A stretch of 64,000 bases of DNA from Candidatus Fimadaptatus faecigallinarum. Its GTDB lineage: Bacteria; Bacillota; Clostridia; Christensenellales; Aristaeellaceae. Positions 57,145 to 64,000 of this stretch are shown one piece after another. Positions within the stretch are counted from its first letter, which is position 1, and each line of letters opens with the position of its first letter. Below the pieces are notes generated by a model. It was given only the letters and a program-made list of their open reading frames with translations. It was not told the DNA's origin and did not search any database. Location of the stretch: NCBI GenBank assembly GCA_018714445.1, contig DVNK01000039.1, forward strand, positions 1 to 64,000. The letters run 5' to 3'. A program made the translations under genes and the position numbers.

Positions 57145-58194
57145 ATGAGCGGCAAGTACGTAATGGTAGGCAAGGTCAAGCTGGGCGGCGGCGCGCCGGT
57201 CAGCATACAGTCGATGACCAACACAGACACCCGCGACCGCTATAAGACGCTGGAGCAGATAAACGCGCTGTATGAGGCGGGTTGCCAGATAGCGCGCGTG
57301 GCAGTACACGACGAGGCCTGCGTAAAGGCGGTGCGATTCCTGGTGGACCGCAGCCCGATACCGCTGGTCGCGGACATTCATTTTGACTACCGGCTTGCGA
57401 TAGGCGCAATCGAAAACGGCATAGCCAAAGTGCGCATAAACCCCGGCAACATAGGCTCGCAGGAAAACGTGCGCAAGCTGGCCGACTGCCTGAAGCAACA
57501 CCATGTGCCGGTGCGCATAGGCGTAAACTCGGGCTCAATCGAAAAGGAGATACTGCAAAAGTACGGCGCCAGCGCACAGGGCATGGTCGAAAGCGCGCTC
57601 AAGCACGCGTCGTATCTGGAAAAGGAGGGCTTTGACGACATAGTGCTGTCGCTAAAGTCGTCCGATGTGCGCACCACGGTGGAAAGCTACCGGCTGGCGC
57701 ACAAGCTGTGCGACTACCCGCTGCACGTGGGCGTGACCGAAGCCGGACTGCCCGCCGACGGCATAGTCAAGTCCGCCATAGGCATTGGCGCGCTGCTGCT
57801 GGACGGCATAGGCGACACCATACGCGTATCGCTGACCGCCAACCCCGTCGAGGAGATCGCCGCCGCCAAGCAGATACTGCGCGCGATAGGCCAGCTCGAG
57901 GACTCGGTCGAGGTCATATCCTGCCCGACCTGCGGCCGCACGCGCATAGACGTGGCCGAGATCGCCCGCCGGGTGTTCGACGGCACCCGCCATATAAAGC
58001 GCCCGCTCAAGGTCGCCGTGATGGGCTGCGTGGTCAACGGCCCCGGCGAGGCCCGCAACGCCGACATAGGCATAGCCGGTGGCAGCGGCTGCGGCGCGCT
58101 GTTTCGCAAGGGCGAACGCCCCGTCAAAGTCGAAGGCGACCTGGCCCAGATACTGCTGGACGCAATCGAGGCGGAGGTCGGCAATCAACCATGA
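57145..58194 (+). CDS. ispG: 4-hydroxy-3-methylbut-2-en-1-yl diphosphate synthase (flavodoxin)
   Basis: IspG is the [4Fe-4S] enzyme of the MEP pathway. The 349-residue protein starts MSGKYVMVGKVKLGGGAPVSIQSMTNTDT and ends with the cluster ligands in ISCPTCGRTRID and MGCVVNGPGEA. CGGAGG precedes the ATG at 57145. It is the last gene of the frr-uppS-cdsA-dxr-rseP-ispG run. The 353 bp after it contain no gene, repeat or terminator that I can recognise. Confidence 0.97.
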   Translation: MSGKYVMVGKVKLGGGAPVSIQSMTNTDTRDRYKTLEQINALYEAGCQIARVAVHDEACVKAVRFLVDRSPIPLVADIHFDYRLAIGAIENGIAKVRINPGNIGSQENVRKLADCLKQHHVPVRIGVNSGSIEKEILQKYGASAQGMVESALKHASYLEKEGFDDIVLSLKSSDVRTTVESYRLAHKLCDYPLHVGVTEAGLPADGIVKSAIGIGALLLDGIGDTIRVSLTANPVEEIAAAKQILRAIGQLEDSVEVISCPTCGRTRIDVAEIARRVFDGTRHIKRPLKVAVMGCVVNGPGEARNADIGIAGGSGCGALFRKGERPVKVEGDLAQILLDAIEAEVGNQP

Positions 58195-58547
58195 CCCAAC
58201 GCATAACACCTACAGCCACGCGGCACAAAGCGTCGCGGCGGCAGCGCATGCATCGCCTGGGCGTATGAGGCCCGTAAGGAGCATAACCCGCGCCCTACCG
58301 TTGAAGCGTTTAAACCGCGCCGCTATGCATGAATTGCGCAGAGGGTTTGCCTACACACATTCGCACAACCTGCTGCAATGCATGGCTCGCGCATATGGCA
58401 TGTCAATCCATTGAATATGCAATCCGCGCACATAAGCCGCGCGCACATTGAGCCGCGGTATACGGCTGCTAACAGTGCACGGCCCTTGCGCACTGATTGT
58501 CCCAACTGCGCCTGACATTCAATGCTTCATTGAAGGAGATAATCGAC

Positions 58548-59387
58548 ATGGCATCCACATCCAAAGCCGACAACGTAATCAGGCAAGTGGCAGACGGGCT
58601 TGCGGCTGCTCCCGGCATCGACGCGATAGTGCTGGGCGGCTCGCGCGCCACCGGCACCGCAACCGAATCATCCGACATAGATATCGGCATCTACTACAAC
58701 GAATCGTTTGACATGGCGGCGTTTCGCACGCTGGGCATGGCGCTTGACGACGCGAGACGCCCTGACTGCATTACAGACATCGGAGAATGGGGCCCATGGA
58801 TCAATGGCGGCGGCTGGCTCACCGTTGACGGCATGGCGGTTGACCTGCTGTTGCGCGATACCGGCAAGGTCGCGCGCTGCATAGACGATTGCATAGCGGG
58901 CAAACTCACAATCGACTATCAGTGCGGCCATCCGTTCGGCTTTGTCAACTCGATCTACATGGGCGAGGTATACCTGTGCCAGCCGCTGTGCGAGCATACC
59001 GGCGCGCTGGCCGCGCTCAAGCGCAGGCTGGAACCCTACCCCGAGACCTACCGCCGCGAGGCCATGGCAAAGTTCCTGTGGGAATGCGACTTCTCGCTGA
59101 TGTGCGGGCGCAAGGCCGCGTCCAAGCGCGACGTGTTATACGCATCGGGGTCGCTGTTCAGGTCGGCGGTGGCGCTGGTCTACGCGCTGTACGCGCATTA
59201 CCGCATGTACTGCCTGAACGAGAAGGGTTGCCTCAAACGGCTCGTCGCCAGCGACGTGGCGCTGCCAGATGGGTTTGCCGCGACGCTCGAAGGCGCATGC
59301 GCGCTGACCGGCGACAACATCGCCCAGGCGTTCGACGCCGTGCAACGCATGTACGAGGACGTGCGCCGCATATGCGCACAGCAGTGA
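58548..59387 (+). CDS. MNT-type nucleotidyltransferase-domain protein
   Basis: The 279-residue protein has the polymerase-beta-fold motif LGGSRATGTATESSDIDIGIYY (residues about 29-50), where the GS and the two Asp are the catalytic pattern, and a third acidic residue in MAVDLLLRD. A helical C-terminal domain follows. This layout is like DUF4037/aminoglycoside nucleotidyltransferase-type enzymes. It might modify a small molecule or act as a toxin-like enzyme, but no antitoxin partner is next to it. GAAGGAG precedes the ATG. It is a single gene closed by a terminator. Confidence 0.75.
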   Translation: MASTSKADNVIRQVADGLAAAPGIDAIVLGGSRATGTATESSDIDIGIYYNESFDMAAFRTLGMALDDARRPDCITDIGEWGPWINGGGWLTVDGMAVDLLLRDTGKVARCIDDCIAGKLTIDYQCGHPFGFVNSIYMGEVYLCQPLCEHTGALAALKRRLEPYPETYRREAMAKFLWECDFSLMCGRKAASKRDVLYASGSLFRSAVALVYALYAHYRMYCLNEKGCLKRLVASDVALPDGFAATLEGACALTGDNIAQAFDAVQRMYEDVRRICAQQ

Positions 59388-59419
59388 CGCCACCTGCATG
59401 AACCGTCAAGCCATGACTC

Positions 59420-59459
59420 AAAACGCCCCCCGCAGCCTGTCATGTTGCGGGGGAGTTTT
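59420..59459. terminator. Bidirectional terminator after the nucleotidyltransferase gene
   Basis: CCCCCGCA pairs with TGCGGGGG, extended by an AAAAC/GTTTT arm across a one-base bulge. It lies 33 bp after the stop. Confidence 0.8.
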
Positions 59460-59651
59460 CGCGCTTTGCAGTGCCGATGGAGCGAGCGCATGCATTACCG
59501 GCCGCAATGCAATTGATGCAAGCAGTACCGGCGCGGCCTTCAGGCAGGACGCGTCTCGGCTGCATAACGACCGCGCCCCAGATTAAAACGACCAACCGCA
59601 ACGCAGTTGGCACGACCTGGCACGGCGCACCTGGCACAGTCCGCCGCGTTG

Positions 59652-59950
59652 CTGCTGCAATGCCCGGTCGCGGCGCGAGTGGTATCTCACTGGTCAGGGT
59701 GAACCGAGACGCCCCTGCAATGCCCGGCCGCGGTGCGGGTGGTATCCCACTGGACGGGGGGAAAACCGAGACGCCCCTGCAATGCCCTGCCGCGGTGCGG
59801 GTGGTATCTCACTGGCCGGGGTGAACCCCGGGATAACGCAGCAATGCCCGGTCGCGGAGCAGGTGGTATCACAACACATGCCGGAGAGGTGAACCCAGAG
59901 ATGATGCAGCAATGCCCGACCGCAGCGCAGGTGATATATACTTATGCGGC
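59652..59950. repeat. 60-68-bp tandem repeat, about 4.7 copies
   Basis: GCAATGCC recurs at 59657, 59717, 59779, 59841 and 59909. Each unit has GTCGCGG, GTGGTATCTCACTGG and GGTGAACC-type segments. It lies between convergent genes (nucleotidyltransferase and FolT-like). I see nothing else in 59951-60224. Confidence 0.88.
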
Positions 59951-60224
59951 GCGGTTGCGGTAACTGATCGCGTTTCATCTGCATAAACGGCCGTACCACA
60001 GTTGCCTTGTGCGGCCGCACAAGCAGAACGCCCGGCCGCACAAGGCCGCGGCGGTGCGATGTGCTCCCCAAATTGCCGCCGTGGGCAGCTCCGACCCAAC
60101 CCGCCGCGCTCGGAGCCGCCCCGAATCGACGTCCGGCATTGACGCGGCGCATATTAAAGACGCCCCCGCAGTCATCGCAACTGCGAGGACGTCATGAAGG
60201 TTTAGATTTGACAATATGGCCCGC

Positions 60225-60785
60225 TCAATCGCGCGTACGGCGCGGGTGCAGGCGCTTCATCACCAGCATCACGGCGCTTGCGGTCATGCACAGCAGCAGC
60301 GCCTCAAACGGCAACAGGCCCAGGTTCTTCAGCACGCGCACGGGCAACAGCGCCGCCATCGCCTGACCTGACGTCAGCATCAGCCACAGCGTGTTCAAAA
60401 ACACGTTGCACACCAGACTCACCAGCGCCTTGGTCAGCAGCGCCCACAGATAGCCCACGCGCGGCCGCTCATACAGCATCAGTCCGTAGATCAGCCCGCC
60501 AACCACCGCCGTGAGCGTGTATCCCGGAAAGTACGCGCCCGACGGAAAGCATACCAGCGACACTATGTCGCCCGCCGCGCCGGTCAGCATGGCCACCGCC
60601 GGCCCCAGCAGCATGCCCGCCGTGACCTGCGTTATGAAGCCTATGCTCAGCCGCAATTCAGGCGTTATCTGCACTCGCACACTGGCCAGCGCCACGTTGA
60701 GCGCTACCAGCAATGCCGCCATAGTCAGCGTACGGGTGTTGCCGAGTTGCCGCGCAGAGCGCGTTATTTTTGCAAACATGTTCAT
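60225..60785 (-). CDS. folT: ECF transporter S-component, FolT-like (folate) family
   Basis: S-components are small substrate-binding membrane proteins of energy-coupling-factor importers. The 186-residue protein has about five to six helices and the segments MAALLVALNVALASVRVQI, FPSGAYFPGYTLTAVVGGLIYGLMLY and FLNTLWLMLTSG, which match the folate group. Folate import is likely but not proven. The ATG at 60785 has GAGGTG upstream and a promoter at 60828-60856; an upstream open frame is rejected. The shared EcfA/EcfT module is not in the window. Confidence 0.85.
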   Translation of the reverse strand: MNMFAKITRSARQLGNTRTLTMAALLVALNVALASVRVQITPELRLSIGFITQVTAGMLLGPAVAMLTGAAGDIVSLVCFPSGAYFPGYTLTAVVGGLIYGLMLYERPRVGYLWALLTKALVSLVCNVFLNTLWLMLTSGQAMAALLPVRVLKNLGLLPFEALLLCMTASAVMLVMKRLHPRRTRD

Positions 60786-60827
60786 GGGCACCTCACAAAC
60801 CGCGCTCAAAGCGCATATTTCGCGTTC

Positions 60828-60856
60828 ATTATAGCGTAGCTGTTCGGAAAAAGCAA
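60828..60856 (-). promoter_or_regulatory. Sigma-A promoter of the FolT-like gene
   Basis: On the minus strand TTGCTT (60851-60856), 17 bp spacer, perfect TATAAT (60828-60833). The leader is about 35-40 nt, too short for a riboswitch downstream of it. Confidence 0.7.
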
Positions 60857-61132
60857 GCCGTTTTGCCCCATACGCCAGGATATTATTCACCATTTAACGC
60901 AAAGCCGCGCAAAACGCACGCACTTTGGCGATCGTTTGCGAGTCAGCGCCGATTAGTGCGCCGCCATCAGCATAAAGCGGCGTTCTGCTCGATTCGCCAT
61001 ACTGTGCACTGCCACTTGTTCCGCCCGCAATGGCACGGACACGCTCAAAGCACGCCGCCGACTCCGGCACGGCCCGGGCCGCACATCCAACATGCGCTCA
61101 TTCCAAAGCAATACAGTCCGGCCTTGCGACAT

Positions 61133-61840
61133 ACGCAATTCGCCCACAACCGCTAACCTGTGCGCGCGCTGTATTCACCCGTCGGCACTGCGACGCACTA
61201 ACGCCCGCAACCGCGAATCTGTGCGCGCGCTGTACTCAGCGTCCGTCGGCTCCACGACGCACTAACGCTCGCAACCGCGAATCTACACGCGCTGTGCTCA
61301 GCGCCCGTCGGCTCCACGACGCACTAACGCCCGCAACCGCGAATCTGTGCGCGCTGCGCTCGGCGCCTGTCGGCTCCGCGAAGCACAAATGCCCTCAACC
61401 GCTAACCTGCGCGCGCTGTGCTCAGCGCCCGTCGGCTCCGCGATGCACTAACGCCCGCAACCGCGAATCTACACGCGCTGTACTCAGCACCCGTCGGCTC
61501 CACGACGCACTAACGCCCGCAACCGCGAATCTGTGCACGCTGCGCTCGGCGCCTGTCGGCTCCGCGAAGCACAAATGCCCTCAACCGCTAACCTGCGCGC
61601 GCTGCACTCAGCGCCCGTCGGCTCCGCGACGCACTAACGCCCTCAACCGCGAATCTACACGCGCTGTATTCAGCACCCGTCGGCTCCGCGACGCGCAAAC
61701 GCACGCCATCGCTAACCTGTGCGCGCTGCGCTCGGCGCCTGTCGGCTCCGCGACGCACAAATGCCCTCAACCGCTAACCTGCACGCGCTGTACTCAGCGC
61801 CTGTCAGCTCCGCGACGCGCAAACGCACGCCCCCTCATGC
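61133..61840. repeat. 62-bp tandem repeat, about eleven copies with a 186-bp higher-order unit
   Basis: GCAC/GCGC markers lie at 61195, 61259, 61321, 61383, 61445, 61507, 61569, 61631, 61693, 61755 and 61817. From 61259 three variants (CGAATCTACAC, CGAATCTGTGC and GCTAACCTGC types) repeat in the same order three times, so blocks starting at 61259, 61445 and 61631 are 186-bp super-units. The array ends 64 bp before the 3' end of the GH38 gene. The stretch 60894-61132 shows nothing. Confidence 0.92.
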
Positions 61841-61903
61841 AGCACTCGCTGCACCCGGGGACGGGCGTTTCATCATGCCGTCAGGTCAGCCGCGCATTGC
61901 GCC

Positions 61904-64000
61904 TCAGCCCTCCAGCATCACGGTCAGTATCTCATATGGCTTGAACTCGAGCGTCACGCTGCCGTCTACGACCGGCACTTCGCGCTCCACGTTCTCCATC
62001 AGGTCGGTCAGGTATGCGCGCTTGGCCGGCACGCCCAGCCTGAGCGTGGCCTGAGTGCGCGCGCCGTAGCACTCGTACATGCGCACTATCGTGTTCACGC
62101 CATCGAGCTGGCGCTTGACCGCCTCTACCAGCACGCCCGGCGCGTCCACGGCGAACTCGTCCGCGGTCGCACGCAGGTCGCCCGCGCCGCCTGCCGCGCA
62201 CGTGGTCATCGGCATATTCAGGCCATACGCCTGCCGCACCACGCCGCCCACGCGCCAGTCGCCCATATGCGGCATCAGCGAATACGTGAACACGTGCTCG
62301 CACTGATCGGCCTCGGGGTTGGGGTGGGTCGAGCTCTTGAGCAGCGTAAGCGCCATAGAGTGCTCGTCTATCGAGCAGCCGTACTTGCAGTCGTTGAGCA
62401 CCGCCACGCCGTAGCCCGCCTCGCTGACGTCCATCCACTTGTGGTGGCACGACTCAAACCGCGCCACATCCCAGGACGTGTTCTTGTGGGTCGCGCGGGT
62501 CACGTTGCCGTACTGCACGTCGTAGGTCGCCGAGTTGTAGAACACGTCGACCGGGAAGTGCGCCTTGAGCATGTACTGCTTCTCGTTCCACTGCACGCGG
62601 GTGTCGAAGTCTATGCGCGGCAGCGTGCGGTACAGCAGTATGTACTGCTCGATGGTCGAATGCTCATACGCGAACTCGGCGCGCAGCATCGCCAGCACCG
62701 GGCCGTTGCTCACGACCTCCAGCGAGCGCAGGTCGTCGACCTCCCAGCTGTGCTCGGTGTAGTAGATGTTGATATCCCAGGCGTCGTAGTTGTGGGGCTT
62801 GTTCTCGTAGCAGACTATGCGGTTGAGCGGCTCGCGCGCGACCTGACGGCCATTGCGCTTGTCTATCAGCGACACTATGCGCGCCGCCGGGCCGAACTCG
62901 CCCGCAAAGTACGGCGTATCAAAGCGCTTGTCCGTCACGTCCAGCTTGTCCGCGCTGGCCTCGCCGTACACATATTCGAACGACTTGGCGCCCATCGCCG
63001 GCACGCCGCACACCGCCGCGCAGCAGCCCTTGGGCGTGCGCTGCACCGGATACTCATTGCCCGCCGCGTCGCGCAGCGCCGTCACGCCCTCGGGCGCGTC
63101 GAACCACAGCACGTCGTCGCGCGCCTCGGACAGCGAGTTGAACGCCACTATGTTGCCCGCCGCCTGCGCGCTTATCGCAGCCTGCGCGGCCTGCTTGAGC
63201 GCGGCCAGGCGCTTGAAGCAGTCGGCGTATATCTCGTCGGAGTCGTCGTAGACCTTCTTTATCGACGAGCCGGGCAGTATGTCGTGGAACTGCAGCGTCA
63301 ACGCGCGCTCCCAGATGTCATGCAGCTCGGCCTCGGGGTATTCGACGCCCAGCCGCGCCGCCAGCGTGCTCCACAGTTCGACCTCGCGCAGTTCTATCTC
63401 TATCTTGCGGTTGTTGCGCTTGTTTTTGGCCATCGCGGTATAGGTGCCGCGGTGGTACTCCAGGTACAGCTCGCCCGACCACTTGGGCAGCCGGCGATTG
63501 TCACGCACGCGCGCGTCCAGCTCCTCAAAGAACTTGCGCGCAGTGCTCGGGCGCGTGCGCGGCATGCCCGGCAGCTGATGCGCCATGCGCCGCTGATACT
63601 CGAGCATCTTCTCGGTGGGGCCGCCGCCGCCGTCGCCAAAGCCGTAGCTGACCAGGAACTGGTTGTCCAGGCCCTTCTGCTGGAAGCGGTTCCAGCCGCC
63701 TGCGATCTGCATCGGCGTTATGTCGCCGTTATAGGTCGTGAAGTGCGTCAGCGAGTGATGCTCGTCGCCCACCAGGTCGCGCGTCGGTATGAAGTGCGTC
63801 AGCACCTCCGAGCCGTCCAGGCCCTTCCACATGAACGTGTCATACGGGGTCTTGTTGTACTCCGACCAGCTCAGCTTGGTCGTCATGAAGTAGTCTATGC
63901 CCGACTTCTTCAGTATCTGCGGCAGCGCGGCCGAATACCCGAACACGTCCGGCAACCACAGTATGCGGTTGTCCTTGCCGAACTCCTTGCGGAAGTACTC
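61904..64000 (-). CDS. Alpha-mannosidase, GH38 (C-terminal part, runs off window)
   Basis: About 698 codons are present; the N-terminal third of the catalytic domain lies beyond 64000. The visible start reads ILWLPDVFGYSAALPQI, which contains the GH38 nucleophile Asp in PDVFGY, then FMTTKLSWSEYN. The three-helix middle domain and the C-terminal beta-sandwich follow (for example RIDFDTRVQWNEKQYMLKAHFPV and GVAVLNDCKYGCSIDEHSMALTLLKS). Bacterial GH38 enzymes cleave alpha-mannosides from N-glycans or plant glycans. No signal peptide region is visible. The start codon is outside the window. Confidence 0.93.
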   Translation of the reverse strand, partial: EYFRKEFGKDNRILWLPDVFGYSAALPQILKKSGIDYFMTTKLSWSEYNKTPYDTFMWKGLDGSEVLTHFIPTRDLVGDEHHSLTHFTTYNGDITPMQIAGGWNRFQQKGLDNQFLVSYGFGDGGGGPTEKMLEYQRRMAHQLPGMPRTRPSTARKFFEELDARVRDNRRLPKWSGELYLEYHRGTYTAMAKNKRNNRKIEIELREVELWSTLAARLGVEYPEAELHDIWERALTLQFHDILPGSSIKKVYDDSDEIYADCFKRLAALKQAAQAAISAQAAGNIVAFNSLSEARDDVLWFDAPEGVTALRDAAGNEYPVQRTPKGCCAAVCGVPAMGAKSFEYVYGEASADKLDVTDKRFDTPYFAGEFGPAARIVSLIDKRNGRQVAREPLNRIVCYENKPHNYDAWDINIYYTEHSWEVDDLRSLEVVSNGPVLAMLRAEFAYEHSTIEQYILLYRTLPRIDFDTRVQWNEKQYMLKAHFPVDVFYNSATYDVQYGNVTRATHKNTSWDVARFESCHHKWMDVSEAGYGVAVLNDCKYGCSIDEHSMALTLLKSSTHPNPEADQCEHVFTYSLMPHMGDWRVGGVVRQAYGLNMPMTTCAAGGAGDLRATADEFAVDAPGVLVEAVKRQLDGVNTIVRMYECYGARTQATLRLGVPAKRAYLTDLMENVEREVPVVDGSVTLEFKPYEILTVMLEG

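Noticed and set aside
61030-61944. Repeat-rich 304-residue protein on the plus strand
   Set aside because: It consists of translated 62-bp repeats, has no ribosome site, and runs into the GH38 gene on the other strand.

Overview
The window reads as a G+C-rich (roughly 60-65 % by eye) chromosomal segment of an endospore-forming, Gram-positive member of the Bacillota (Clostridia). The support is spoVAC-spoVAD-spoVAE, a PolC-type replicative polymerase, an infC-rpmI-rplT operon with an AUC start codon and a terminator-bearing leader, and the nusA-infB, pnp and frr-uppS-cdsA-dxr gene neighbourhoods. A gut lineage near Christensenellales would fit the base composition and gene content, but that is inference. 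I see no plasmid, phage, insertion sequence, CRISPR, tRNA or rRNA.

Layout. 0-6 kb: start of a secreted protein (minus), hisH-hisF, glutamate dehydrogenase, a small membrane protein, and a secreted double-thioredoxin protein fused to a CcdA membrane domain. 6-12 kb (minus): the spoVA sporulation genes and a MacB-type ABC transporter with its adaptor. 12-21 kb: a zinc hydrolase, a TSUP transporter, the IF3/L35/L20 operon, two tandem esterases and dnaX. 21-26 kb (minus): four genes for D-amino-acid, peptide and muropeptide metabolism (LdcA, DppA, an M20 amidohydrolase, alanine racemase). 26-28.5 kb: a membrane protein with degenerate GGDEF and EAL domains. 29-44.5 kb (minus): rimP-nusA-ylxR-ylxQ-infB, rbfA-nrnA-truB-ribF, rpsO, pnp, a MazG-like gene and an M16 peptidase. 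45-52 kb: a secreted WG-repeat protein, polC and a GNAT acetyltransferase. 52-58 kb (plus): frr, a small ORF, uppS, cdsA, dxr, rseP and ispG. 58-64 kb: a nucleotidyltransferase, a FolT-like ECF S-component and the C-terminal two thirds of a GH38 alpha-mannosidase that runs off the window.

The genes are mostly core: translation initiation and ribosome maturation, RNA decay, isoprenoid, undecaprenyl and phospholipid precursor synthesis, replication and spore germination. Relative to Bacillus subtilis the frr-to-ispG block is inverted against the polC-to-M16 block.

The unusual part lies between the genes. Twelve tandem-repeat arrays sit in the larger intergenic gaps. Their units are 15, 67, 45, 43, 19, about 65/130, 200, 43, 40, 234, about 62 and 62 bp, and no unit resembles another. 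Two arrays include the 3' end of the adjacent gene, one multiplies a terminator hairpin, one has a higher-order three-unit period, and one (22.9-23.4 kb) sets seven DnaA-box-like 9-mers 63-67 bp apart. Repeat expansion also reaches coding sequence in the N terminus of IF2 and in a RseP linker.
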